Part shown: positions 9,239 through 17,204 of the stretch, one piece after another | Layout: the number at the start of each line of letters is the position of its first letter | Position numbering within the stretch: position 1 is the first letter of the stretch | NCBI RefSeq assembly: GCF_003324565.1 | Contig: NZ_QOLA01000001.1 | Span: 744,001-808,000 of the forward strand | DNA length: 64,000 bases | Reading direction: 5' to 3' | Source of the DNA: Streptomyces sp. SDr-06 | GTDB lineage: Bacteria; Actinomycetota; Actinomycetes; Streptomycetales; Streptomycetaceae | Program-made: the position numbers and the translations under genes | The notes under the pieces: model-generated | Told to the model about the DNA's origin: nothing | The model's database searches: none | The model's input: only the letters and a program-made list of their open reading frames with translations

Positions 9239-11752
9239 GTGACCCTTATCGATCAGCTGCCGCCGAGTGCCGACCCCGATGCCCTTTTCGAGGCCTTCTC
9301 CACCTGGGCCGAGGACCAGGGCATCAACCTGTACCCGGCCCAGGAGGAGGCGCTGATCGAGGTCGTGTCGGGGGCGAACGTCATCCTGTCCACCCCGACC
9401 GGCTCGGGCAAGAGCCTGGTGGCGGCGGGTGCGCACTTCGCGGCGCTCGCCCGGGACGAGGTCACCTTCTACACCGCGCCGATCAAGGCGCTGGTCTCGG
9501 AGAAGTTCTTCGACCTGTGCAAGCTGTTCGGCACCGAGAACGTCGGCATGCTGACCGGCGACGCCTCCGTCAACGCGGACGCGCCCGTCATCTGCTGCAC
9601 CGCCGAGGTGCTCGCCTCCATCGCGCTGCGCGACGGCAAGCACGCCGACATCGGCCAGGTCGTGATGGACGAGTTCCACTTCTACGCCGAGGCCGACCGC
9701 GGCTGGGCGTGGCAGATCCCGATCCTGGAACTCCCCCAGGCCCAGTTCATCCTCATGTCGGCCACCCTCGGCGACGTCTCGATGTTCGAGAAGGACCTGA
9801 CGCGCCGCACCGGCCGCGAGACCGCCGTGGTCCGCTCGGCCACCCGGCCCGTGCCGCTCTCGTACGAGTACGTCACCACGCCCATCACCGAGACGCTGAC
9901 CGAGCTGCTCGAAACCCGGCAGTCGCCGGTCTACATCGTGCACTTCACGCAGGCGCAGGCCGTCGAGCGCGCGCAGTCGCTCATGTCGATCAACATGTGT
10001 ACGCGCGAGGAGAAGGACAAGATCGCCGACCTGATCGGCAACTTCCGCTTCACCACCAAGTTCGGCCAGAACCTGTCCCGCTACGTCCGCCACGGCATCG
10101 GCGTGCACCACGCGGGGATGCTGCCCAAGTACCGCCGCCTGGTCGAGAAGCTGGCGCAGGCGGGCCTGCTGAAGGTCATCTGCGGCACCGACACCCTGGG
10201 CGTCGGCGTCAACGTGCCCATCCGCACGGTGCTGTTCACCGCCCTGACGAAGTACGACGGCAACCGCGTGCGCACCCTGCGCGCCCGCGAGTTCCACCAG
10301 ATCGCGGGCCGGGCGGGGCGGGCCGGGTTCGACACCGCCGGGTTCGTGGTGGCGCAGGCGCCCGAGCACGTCATCGAGAACGAGAAGGCGCTCGCGAAGG
10401 CGGGCGACGACCCGAAGAAGCGCCGCAAGGTGGTCCGCAAGAAGGCTCCCGAGGGCTTCGTGGCCTGGTCGGACACCACCTTCGAGAAGCTGATCGGCTC
10501 CGAGCCCGAGCCGCTGACCTCGCGCTTCAGGGTCACCAACATCATGCTGCTCTCGGTGATCGCCCGGCCGGGCAACGCCTTCGAGGCGATGCGGCACCTC
10601 CTGGAGGACAACCACGAGCCGCGCAAGGCGCAGCTGCGCCACATCCGCCGGGCCATCGCGATCTACCGCTCGCTGCTCGACGGCGGCGTGGTGGAGCAGC
10701 TGGACACCCCCGACGCCGAGGGCCGCACCATCCGGCTCACCGTCGACCTCCAGCAGGACTTCGCGCTGAACCAGCCGCTGTCGACGTTCGCGCTCGCCGC
10801 CTTCGACCTCCTTGACCCCGAGTCGCCGTCCTACGCGCTCGACATGGTCTCGGTCGTCGAGTCCACCCTGGACGACCCGCGCCAGATCCTCGCCGCGATG
10901 CAGAACAAGGCGCGCGGCGAGGCCGTCGGGCAGATGAAGGCGGACGGCGTCGAGTACGAGGAGCGCATGGAGCGGCTCCAGGACATCTCGTACCCGAAGC
11001 CGCTGGAAGAGCTCCTGTGGCACGCGTACAACGTCTACAAGAAGTCGCACCCGTGGGTCGGCGACCACCCGGTCTCGCCGAAGTCCGTGATCCGCGACAT
11101 GTACGAACGGGCCCTCACGTTCACGGAGTTCACCTCCTGGTACGAGCTGGCGCGCACCGAGGGCATCGTGCTGCGCTACCTGGCGAGCGCGTACAAGGCG
11201 CTCGACCACACCATCCCGGACGACCTCAAGACCGAGGACCTGGAAGACCTGATCGCCTGGCTGGGTGAGATGGTGCGCCAGGTCGACTCCAGCCTGCTGG
11301 ACGAGTGGGAGCAGCTCGCCAACCCCGAGGTGCAGACCGCCGAGGAGGCCCAGGAGAAGGCCGACGAGGTCAAGCCGGTCACCGCGAACGCCCGCGCGTT
11401 CCGGGTGCTGGTCCGCAACGCCATGTTCCGCCGGGTGGAGCTGGCCGCCCTGGACAACGTCGACGCGCTGGGCGAGCTGGACGCGGAGTCCGGCTGGGAC
11501 GCGGACGCGTGGGGCGAGGCGATGGACAAGTACTGGGACGAGTACGACGACCTCGGCACCGGCCCCGACGCGCGCGGCCCCAAGCTGCTCGCCATCGAGG
11601 AGGACGCGGCGCACGGCCTGTGGCGCGTCCGCCAGACGTTCGCCGACCCGAACGGCGACCATGGCTGGGGCATCAGCGCGGAGGTCGATCTGGCGGCCTC
11701 CGACGAAGAGGGCCGCGCGGTGGTGCGCGTCACCGACGTCGGCGAGCTCTGA
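9239..11752 (+). CDS. DEAD/DEAH-box helicase with DUF3516 C terminus
   Basis: An 837-aa superfamily 2 helicase of the Ski2-like, Mtr4-related group typical of actinobacteria. Motif I is TPTGSGKS, motif II is DEFH, motif III is SATLG, and motif VI is QIAGRAGRAG. A lysine/arginine-rich insert (DPKKRRKVVRKKAPEG) follows the RecA domains, and the last 350 residues correspond to DUF3516. The likely role is ATP-driven unwinding of structured RNA in turnover or processing. The GTG at 9239 is chosen because it follows a GGGGG run and begins the conserved MTLIDQLP; the frame is open further upstream. A thioesterase gene follows 32 bp downstream and may be cotranscribed. Confidence 0.88.
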   Translation: MTLIDQLPPSADPDALFEAFSTWAEDQGINLYPAQEEALIEVVSGANVILSTPTGSGKSLVAAGAHFAALARDEVTFYTAPIKALVSEKFFDLCKLFGTENVGMLTGDASVNADAPVICCTAEVLASIALRDGKHADIGQVVMDEFHFYAEADRGWAWQIPILELPQAQFILMSATLGDVSMFEKDLTRRTGRETAVVRSATRPVPLSYEYVTTPITETLTELLETRQSPVYIVHFTQAQAVERAQSLMSINMCTREEKDKIADLIGNFRFTTKFGQNLSRYVRHGIGVHHAGMLPKYRRLVEKLAQAGLLKVICGTDTLGVGVNVPIRTVLFTALTKYDGNRVRTLRAREFHQIAGRAGRAGFDTAGFVVAQAPEHVIENEKALAKAGDDPKKRRKVVRKKAPEGFVAWSDTTFEKLIGSEPEPLTSRFRVTNIMLLSVIARPGNAFEAMRHLLEDNHEPRKAQLRHIRRAIAIYRSLLDGGVVEQLDTPDAEGRTIRLTVDLQQDFALNQPLSTFALAAFDLLDPESPSYALDMVSVVESTLDDPRQILAAMQNKARGEAVGQMKADGVEYEERMERLQDISYPKPLEELLWHAYNVYKKSHPWVGDHPVSPKSVIRDMYERALTFTEFTSWYELARTEGIVLRYLASAYKALDHTIPDDLKTEDLEDLIAWLGEMVRQVDSSLLDEWEQLANPEVQTAEEAQEKADEVKPVTANARAFRVLVRNAMFRRVELAALDNVDALGELDAESGWDADAWGEAMDKYWDEYDDLGTGPDARGPKLLAIEEDAAHGLWRVRQTFADPNGDHGWGISAEVDLAASDEEGRAVVRVTDVGEL

Positions 11753-11784
11753 CCCCGCCCCCACTCCGAGAGGACCGCGACGAC

Positions 11785-12666
11785 ATGACCAACCCGGCGG
11801 AGAGACTCGTCGATCTGCTCGACCTGGAGCAGATCGAGGTCAACATCTTCCGCGGCCGCAGCCCCGAGGAGTCCCTCCAGCGGGTCTTCGGCGGCCAGGT
11901 CGCGGGCCAGGCACTGGTGGCGGCCGGGCGCACCACGGACGGCGAGCGCCCGGTGCACTCGCTGCACGCCTACTTCCTGCGGCCGGGCCGTCCGGGTCTG
12001 CCGATCGTCTACCAGGTGGAGCGGGTCCGCGACGGGCGCTCCTTCACCACCCGGCGGGTGACGGCGGTGCAGCAGGGCCGCACGATCTTCAACCTCACCG
12101 CCTCCTTCCACCGCCCGGAGCCCGGCAGCATCGAGCACCAGCTGCCGCCGCGCCTCGACTTCCCCGAGCCGGAGTCGCTGCCCACGGTCAGCGACGAGAT
12201 CCGCGCACATCTGGGGGCGCTGCCGGAGGCGCTGGAGCGGATGGCACGCCGCCAGCCGTTCGACATCCGGTACGTGGACCGGTTGCGCTGGACGCCCGAG
12301 GAGATCAAGGGCGCGGACCCGCGCAGCGCGGTGTGGATGCGGGCGGTCGGCCCGCTGGGCGACGATCCGCTGGTGCACACCTGCGCGCTGACGTACGCGA
12401 GCGACATGACGCTCCTGGACGCGGTGCGCATCCCGGTCGAGCCGCTGTGGGGGCCGCGCGGCTTCGACATGGCCTCGCTCGACCACGCCATGTGGTTCCA
12501 CCGCCCGTTCCGCGCCGACGAATGGTTCCTGTACGACCAGGAGTCCCCGGTCTCGACGGGCGGCCGGGGCCTCGCCCGCGGCCGGATCTACAACCGCGAC
12601 GGCGAGCTGCTGGTGTCGGTGGTCCAGGAGGGGCTCTTCCGCCCGCTGGCCGCCACCGGCGACTGA
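11785..12666 (+). CDS. tesB: Acyl-CoA thioesterase II
   Basis: A 293-aa double hot-dog thioesterase of the TesB family, which hydrolyses acyl-CoA to free fatty acid and CoA. Visible family features are FRGRSPEESLQRVFGGQV near the N terminus, HSLHAYFLRPG, DGRSFTTRRV, and the second-half segment SLDHAMWFHRPFRADEW containing the conserved Asp and His region. Length matches the family (about 285-295). GAGAGGA at 11768-11774 gives a somewhat distant ribosome binding site. It sits between the helicase gene and a peroxidase gene with short gaps, so the three may form one transcription unit. Confidence 0.88.
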   Translation: MTNPAERLVDLLDLEQIEVNIFRGRSPEESLQRVFGGQVAGQALVAAGRTTDGERPVHSLHAYFLRPGRPGLPIVYQVERVRDGRSFTTRRVTAVQQGRTIFNLTASFHRPEPGSIEHQLPPRLDFPEPESLPTVSDEIRAHLGALPEALERMARRQPFDIRYVDRLRWTPEEIKGADPRSAVWMRAVGPLGDDPLVHTCALTYASDMTLLDAVRIPVEPLWGPRGFDMASLDHAMWFHRPFRADEWFLYDQESPVSTGGRGLARGRIYNRDGELLVSVVQEGLFRPLAATGD

Positions 12667-12697
12667 TCAACTCACCTTTTTCCAGAAGGAGTTACCG

Positions 12698-13186
12698 ATG
12701 AGCCTGTACGACATCCCGCTGCGCACCCTGACCGGCGAGCCGACCTCGCTCGCCGACTACGAGGGCCGGGCCGTGCTCGTGGTGAACGTGGCGTCCAAGT
12801 GCGGCCTGACCCCGCAGTACGCCGGTCTGGAGCGGCTCCAGAAGGAGTACGGCGACCGCGGCCTGACCGTGCTCGGCGTGCCGTGCAACCAGTTCGGCGG
12901 TCAGGAGCCCGGCACCGCCGAGGAGATCGGCACGTTCTGCTCGGCGACGTACAGCGTGACCTTCCCACTCCTGGAGAAGACCGACGTGAACGGCGAGGGC
13001 CGTCACCCGCTGTACGCGGAGCTGACGAAGACCGCGGACGCCGACGGCGAGGCCGGTGACATCCAGTGGAACTTCGAGAAGTTCCTGCTGTCCCCGCGGG
13101 GCGAGGTGGCCGCACGCATCCGCCCGCGCACCGAGCCGGAGGCCCCCGAGGTCGTGGCGCTCATCGAGGCGAACCTGCCCGCCTGA
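12698..13186 (+). CDS. Glutathione peroxidase family protein
   Basis: A 162-aa thiol peroxidase of the Gpx/BtuE family. The peroxidatic residue is Cys35 in VASKCGLT, followed by PCNQFGGQEPG and the tryptophan-containing IQWNFEKFL motif, completing the usual Cys/Gln/Trp(/Asn) set. It is a cysteine, not selenocysteine, enzyme. Actinomycetes make mycothiol rather than glutathione, so the real reductant is probably thioredoxin. AGAAGGAG precedes the ATG by the normal distance. A terminator hairpin follows. Confidence 0.9.
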   Translation: MSLYDIPLRTLTGEPTSLADYEGRAVLVVNVASKCGLTPQYAGLERLQKEYGDRGLTVLGVPCNQFGGQEPGTAEEIGTFCSATYSVTFPLLEKTDVNGEGRHPLYAELTKTADADGEAGDIQWNFEKFLLSPRGEVAARIRPRTEPEAPEVVALIEANLPA

Positions 13187-13202
13187 CCGGCTCCGCCGCC
13201 CG

Positions 13203-13236
13203 AGGCGCTCCCCCTCCTGGCGAGGGCGGGGCGCCT
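13203..13236. terminator. Terminator hairpin between convergent genes
   Basis: AGGCGCTCCCCCTC pairs with the downstream GAGGGCGGGGCGCCT through a short loop, with one mismatch and G-T wobbles. It lies in the 65-bp gap between the convergent peroxidase and small membrane-protein genes. Confidence 0.65.
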
Positions 13237-13251
13237 TACGCGCGTCCGGGG

Positions 13252-13479
13252 TCAGCCCCGCTCGCGCCGGCCCAGCGCCTTCGCACGGCTGTGGGCGTAC
13301 CCGCCGACCAGGGCGCCGGTCGCCGCCAGCGCCAGGTGGGCCATGAGCTGCGCCGGGAAGCCACCCGGGACCCAGCCGAGGAATCCGGTGTCGTCGTGGT
13401 GCACCGAGATCCGGAGGGCGCCCTGGACGAAGACGACCATCAGCGCCGCCCCCACGATCTGCAACACGTCGTACTTCAT
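13252..13479 (-). CDS. Small membrane protein, unknown function
   Basis: A 75-aa protein with two hydrophobic segments: about residues 5-23 (QIVGAALMVVFVQGALRI) and 43-61 (LMAHLALAATGALVGGYA). The C-terminal tail is basic (SRAKALGRRERG), suggesting cytoplasmic termini. I do not recognise a named family, although small proteins of this style are common in Streptomyces. It lies alone between the peroxidase and a TetR regulator. Confidence 0.55.
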   Translation of the reverse strand: MKYDVLQIVGAALMVVFVQGALRISVHHDDTGFLGWVPGGFPAQLMAHLALAATGALVGGYAHSRAKALGRRERG

Positions 13480-13561
13480 GCGCCGTCACCCGCTCCGTTT
13501 CACTCGGCCAGTGATACGAACGTACCAGCGCGAACGCGCCGGATTGTGGGGCTGAGGCGCC

Positions 13562-13590
13562 TTACGTCACACTAATTCGCCGCCTATAGT
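13562..13590 (+). promoter_or_regulatory. Promoter of the zinc-ribbon TetR gene, leaderless
   Basis: TTACGT at 13562-13567 and TATAGT at 13585-13590 are separated by 17 bp. The GTG start lies seven bases after the -10 box, so the transcript probably begins at or next to the start codon. No Shine-Dalgarno site is present, which fits a leaderless mRNA. Confidence 0.55.
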
Positions 13591-13597
13591 CGGTCGG

Positions 13598-14350
13598 GTG
13601 CGTGACGAAAAGGAAGGCCGCTGCGGGCTGTGCGGGACCGCCATCGGCGCGGGAGGACGCGGCCGCCCCGCCGTCTACTGTTCGCGGAGCTGCCAGGCCA
13701 GGGCGTACCGCGCCCGAAAGCGGCCACCGCTGCCGGAGCCCGAACCGCGCGAGCCCGAGGAGCGGGAGGGGCGGCGCCGGGAGATCGCCGGGGCGGTGTG
13801 GCGCATCGCGGCCGGGCGGGGGCTGCACGAGGCGAGCATGCGGGAGATCGCGGCGGAGGCGGGCGTCTCGCTCCGCTCGGTCCAGTACCACTTCGGCAGC
13901 AAGCACCAACTCCTGGTGGGCGCCCTGCAGTTGCTGCACGCGGACAACGAGCGGCGGGCCCGCGGGCGGATCGACTACGACCCGGGCGACCCGCGCGCAC
14001 TGCTCGACGCGATCCTCCAGGAGTTCCTGCCGCTCGACGAGGAGCGCCGCCTCGCGCTGCGGGTCCTGGCGGCGTACTACGCGCGCAGCCTCACCGATCC
14101 CGCCCTGGCGGCGGTGTTCCTGAGCGCCGAGCACCCACTGGAGGACCTGGTCGCGGGCATCATCCGCCAGGCGCAGGACGCGGGCGCCTGCCGGCCCGGC
14201 CTCGACGCGGGGCACGAGGCCGATCTCCTGGTGTCGGGGGCCGTGGGGCTCGGCGGCGACATGCTGCACGGACGGCGCGGCGCGGCCGAGGTGAGGGCCA
14301 CCCTGGGCTACCACCTCGACCGGATCTTCCTGCCGCGCGCCGAGCGCTAG
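13598..14350 (+). CDS. TetR-family regulator with N-terminal zinc ribbon
   Basis: A 250-aa regulator with two parts. Residues 9-32 hold Cys9, Cys12, Cys28 and Cys32 (CxxC-x15-CxxxC, ending [12 protein letters not shown]), a likely zinc-binding ribbon. A TetR_N helix-turn-helix follows at about residues 58-105 ([20 protein letters not shown]), then a helical ligand-binding domain. The start is GTG 13598, supported by the adjacent -10 box. The stop overlaps the stop of the convergent acyl-CoA dehydrogenase gene inside CTAG. The ligand and targets are unknown; because the gene is convergent, it need not control its neighbour. Confidence 0.8.
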   Translation: MRDEKEGRCGLCGTAIGAGGRGRPAVYCSRSCQARAYRARKRPPLPEPEPREPEEREGRRREIAGAVWRIAAGRGLHEASMREIAAEAGVSLRSVQYHFGSKHQLLVGALQLLHADNERRARGRIDYDPGDPRALLDAILQEFLPLDEERRLALRVLAAYYARSLTDPALAAVFLSAEHPLEDLVAGIIRQAQDAGACRPGLDAGHEADLLVSGAVGLGGDMLHGRRGAAEVRATLGYHLDRIFLPRAER

Positions 14351-15573
14351 CGGATCGGCACCCCCGACAGGGTGCGGGCGATGACCAGGCGCTGGATCTC
14401 GCTCGTGCCCTCGAAGATGGTGTAGATGGCAGCGTCCCGGTGCATGCGCTCCACCGGGTACTCACGGGTGTAGCCGTTGCCGCCGAGAATCTGGATCGCC
14501 TGGGCGGTGACCTTCTTCGCGGTCTCGCTCGCGTACAGCTTGGACATCGAGCCCTCGGCCGACTCGAACTTCTTGCCCGTGGTCGCCATCCAGGACGCGC
14601 GCCACACCAGCAGGCGCGCCGCGTCGATCTGGGTGCGCATGTCGGCGAGCTGGAAGGCGACGCCCTGGTTGTCGATGATCGGGCGGCCGAACTGCTCGCG
14701 GGTCTTGGCGTATTCGAGGGCGTAGTCGTACGCGGCCCGCGCGGTGCCGACCGCCATGGCGCCGACGGCCGGGCGGGAGGCCTCGAAGGTGGCCATGGCC
14801 GCGTTCTTCAGGCGCTCGCCGCCCGCCTTCGCCTTCTCGCGGGCCCGGGCCAGACGCTCGTCGAGCTTCTCCTTGCCGCCGAGCAGGCAGTGCCCGGGGA
14901 CGCGTACGTCCTCCAGCACGACCTCGGCGGTGTGCGAGGCGCGGATGCCGTGCTTCTTGAACTTCTGTCCCTGTGTCAGGCCCGGGGTGCCCGGCGGCAC
15001 GATGAAGGAGGCGTGGCCCTTGGAGCCGAGTTCCGCGTCCACGACCGCGACGACGACGTGCACGTTGGCGATGCCGCCGTTGGTCGCCCAGGTCTTGGTG
15101 CCGTTCAGGACCCACTCGTCCTTGGCCTCGTCGTACACCGCCCGGGTGCGCATGGAGGCGACGTCGGAACCCGCGTCCGGCTCGGAGGAGCAGAAGGCGG
15201 CGACCTTGACGTCGGTCACGTCGCCGTACATCTGGGGGATCCAGGTCCCGATCTGCTCCTCGGTGCCGTTGGCCAGGACGCCGACGGCGGCGAGGCCGGT
15301 GCCGACGATCGAGAGCGCGATGCCCGCGTCGCCCCAGAACAGCTCCTCCATCGCCACCGGGATGCCGAGACCGGTCGGGTCGAAGAACTGCTGCGCATAG
15401 AAGTCGAGGGAGTAGATTCCGACCTTGGCGGCCTCCTGGATCACCGGCCAGGGGGTCTCCTCGCGCTCGTCCCACTCGGCGGCCGCGGGGCGGATCACAT
15501 CCTTGGCGAAGCCGTGCAGCCAGTCCTGGACCTGCTTCTGGTCGTCGCTGAGATCCATCGTGAACTCGGCCAT
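14347..15573 (-). CDS. Acyl-CoA dehydrogenase
   Basis: A 408-aa flavoprotein of the acyl-CoA dehydrogenase family, catalysing FAD-dependent alpha,beta-dehydrogenation of an acyl-CoA. The catalytic Glu is in [10 protein letters not shown] near the C terminus. FAD and substrate-binding signatures include [21 protein letters not shown], and the C-terminal [13 protein letters not shown]. The start codon follows GGAGGGG. The gene is divergent from a TetR regulator, and the space between holds palindromic half-sites covering its predicted -10 box. The likely logic is repression relieved by an acyl-CoA or fatty acid. Substrate chain length cannot be inferred. Confidence 0.9.
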   Translation of the reverse strand: MAEFTMDLSDDQKQVQDWLHGFAKDVIRPAAAEWDEREETPWPVIQEAAKVGIYSLDFYAQQFFDPTGLGIPVAMEELFWGDAGIALSIVGTGLAAVGVLANGTEEQIGTWIPQMYGDVTDVKVAAFCSSEPDAGSDVASMRTRAVYDEAKDEWVLNGTKTWATNGGIANVHVVVAVVDAELGSKGHASFIVPPGTPGLTQGQKFKKHGIRASHTAEVVLEDVRVPGHCLLGGKEKLDERLARAREKAKAGGERLKNAAMATFEASRPAVGAMAVGTARAAYDYALEYAKTREQFGRPIIDNQGVAFQLADMRTQIDAARLLVWRASWMATTGKKFESAEGSMSKLYASETAKKVTAQAIQILGGNGYTREYPVERMHRDAAIYTIFEGTSEIQRLVIARTLSGVPIR

Positions 15574-15594
15574 GTCCCCTCCACCACTCCATGC

Positions 15595-15642
15595 GTTACT
15601 TGCGGTAACCGCAGTCTGTTACCGACGGGTAGCCAATGTCAA
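15595..15642 (-). promoter_or_regulatory. Acyl-CoA dehydrogenase promoter with operator array
   Basis: On the minus strand a perfect TTGACA (15637-15642) lies 18 bp from CAGACT (15613-15618). Three GTTAC/GTAAC half-sites alternate here: GTTAC-N5-GTAAC at 15595-15609, TGCGGT-A-ACCGCA at 15601-15613, and GGTAAC-N8-GTTACC at 15604-15623, which spans the -10 box. A repressor bound here would block the dehydrogenase promoter. The divergent TetR gene is the obvious candidate. A further GTTAC and the palindrome TTGCGCAA lie at 15681-15694 on the TetR side. Confidence 0.65.
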
Positions 15643-15750
15643 CCGACCACCGGCCGACCAGCACCCCGGACGAGTGGAGTGTTACGTTGCGCAAGGCTTC
15701 CGAGCGAGGGAACCCACGGAAGAACGCGGTACGGGCGGGGAGAAGAACCC

Positions 15751-16404
15751 ATGGAGACCACAGAGCAGGCCGAGCAGCAGCGCACGGCGGCGGAGCGCCG
15801 GCGGCGCGAACTGCTGGAGGCGGCGGACCGGGTGGTGCTCCGGGACGGCCCCAAGGCTTCGATGAACGCGATCGCGGCGGAGGCGGGCATCACCAAGCCC
15901 ATCCTCTACCGGCACTTCGGCGACAAGGGCGGCCTCTACCGCGCCCTCGCCAAGCGCCACACCGACGCCCTGCTCTCCGCGCTGCGGGCCGCGCTCGACG
16001 CGCCCGCCGAGCGCCGCGAGCGGGTCGAGGCGACCCTGGAGACCTATCTGGCGGCGATCGAGGCGCGCCCCCAGGTGTACCGGTTCCTGATGCACCCCGC
16101 CGAGGACACCCCGGCGCCCGAGTCCGAGCAGGGCTTCGACGTGGGCCGGCACTCCGCGCCACTGCTGCGGCGGATGGGCGAGGACCTGGGGGTGGTCATC
16201 GCCGAGCGGATCGACCTCGGTCCCGGCAGCGAGGTGCTCGCCCGGGTCTGGGGGCACGGGATCGTCGGCATGATGCACGCGGCGGGCGACTGGTGGCTGG
16301 GCGAACGCCCTTGCTCCCGTGCGGAGTTGGTGCAGGCGCTGGCCGACCTGCTGTGGGGCCGGCTCGCCGCGGCGGGCGACCGGGTGGGCGGCCCGGGCTT
16401 CTGA
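15751..16404 (+). CDS. TetR-family regulator beside acyl-CoA dehydrogenase
   Basis: A 217-aa TetR/AcrR-type repressor. The helix-turn-helix is at about residues 33-60 (MNAIAAEAGITKPILYRHFG), followed by an all-helical effector domain rich in Ala, Glu and Arg. It is divergent from an acyl-CoA dehydrogenase gene and separated from it by an array of palindromic sites, so autoregulation and control of fatty acid or acyl-CoA oxidation is the likely role. GGGGAGAAG gives the ribosome binding site. The ligand is inferred only from context. Confidence 0.85.
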   Translation: METTEQAEQQRTAAERRRRELLEAADRVVLRDGPKASMNAIAAEAGITKPILYRHFGDKGGLYRALAKRHTDALLSALRAALDAPAERRERVEATLETYLAAIEARPQVYRFLMHPAEDTPAPESEQGFDVGRHSAPLLRRMGEDLGVVIAERIDLGPGSEVLARVWGHGIVGMMHAAGDWWLGERPCSRAELVQALADLLWGRLAAAGDRVGGPGF

Positions 16405-16455
16405 ATTGCCACCCCGCCCCTCGCAGCGTGCGTGAACGGGCACTCCCAGCCTGTC

Positions 16456-16546
16456 ATGGGGGTGCCCCTTGGCCCTCAAGGCCTTGGGGGAGTTTGAGGA
16501 CGAGCGCCCTTCAGGCGCGAACGGGGGCTGGGGGCAGAGCCCCCCG
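16456..16546. repeat. Dispersed Streptomyces-type intergenic repeat
   Basis: The sequence runs GGCCTTGGGGGAGTTTGAGGA, then a CGCCCTTCAGGCG palindrome, then the hairpin GGGGGC-TGGGGGCAGA-GCCCCC at about 16523-16545. The same arrangement recurs inside the urease operon at about 29503-29590. I recognise it as a dispersed Streptomyces repeat; the hairpin probably ends transcription from one or both sides. Confidence 0.65.
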
Positions 16547-16550
16547 TGCC

Positions 16551-17087
16551 TCAGCTCCAGGGGGCCTTGCGGATCGCACGCTGCAAGCGGGCCCGGTGGC
16601 GGCCCGTGACGCGGTCGGCGTACACCACCCCGTCCAGGTGGTCGCACTCGTGCTGGAGGCAGCGGGCGAAGAACCCGGTGCCCTCGATCCGCACCGGGCC
16701 GCCGGACAGGTCCACGCCCTCCACCACCGCGCGGTCGAAGCGCGTGGTCGGCGCCTCGAGGCCGGGCAGCGAGAGGCAGCCCTCGGGGCCGCGCACCTCG
16801 ACCCCGTCCGCCTCCACCAGGCGCGGGTTGACGACGTACCCCAGGTGCCGCACGTCCTCGTCGTCGGGGCAGTCGTACACGAACACCCGCCGCGCGACGC
16901 CGATCTGGTTGGCCGCCAGGCCGACGCCGTCGGCCGCGTACATCGTCGCGAACATGTCCTCGACGAGGCGGTGCAGCGCGGGACCGAAGTCGGTGACGGG
17001 CTCGCAGGGGGCGTGGAGCAGCCGGTCACCGAGGAGACTCATCTCTCGTACGGAGCCGGAACTGCCGGGAATGGGGCGGTGGCGCAT
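16551..17087 (-). CDS. def: Peptide deformylase
   Basis: A 178-aa iron or zinc enzyme that removes the formyl group from nascent proteins. All three motifs are present and intact: GVGLAANQ, EGCLS and QHECDH, which give the Gln, the metal-binding Cys, and the two metal His with the catalytic Glu. The start at 17087 (MRHRPIPG) matches the conserved N terminus of relatives, although its ribosome binding site is weak and the frame is open upstream to 17189. It is divergent from murT. A second deformylase gene lies at 53627-54274, so this genome has at least two. Confidence 0.92.
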   Translation of the reverse strand: MRHRPIPGSSGSVREMSLLGDRLLHAPCEPVTDFGPALHRLVEDMFATMYAADGVGLAANQIGVARRVFVYDCPDDEDVRHLGYVVNPRLVEADGVEVRGPEGCLSLPGLEAPTTRFDRAVVEGVDLSGGPVRIEGTGFFARCLQHECDHLDGVVYADRVTGRHRARLQRAIRKAPWS

Positions 17088-17204
17088 GGGCGCAAGGGTA
17101 CGTTCCGGCGGCCGGAGGGCATTCCGGATGGTGGCGCGGTTCGGGGCGCTGACCGGATCTCGATAGGCTGACACCCGACCCAGGCGCAAGGAGGATCAAG
17201 GACG

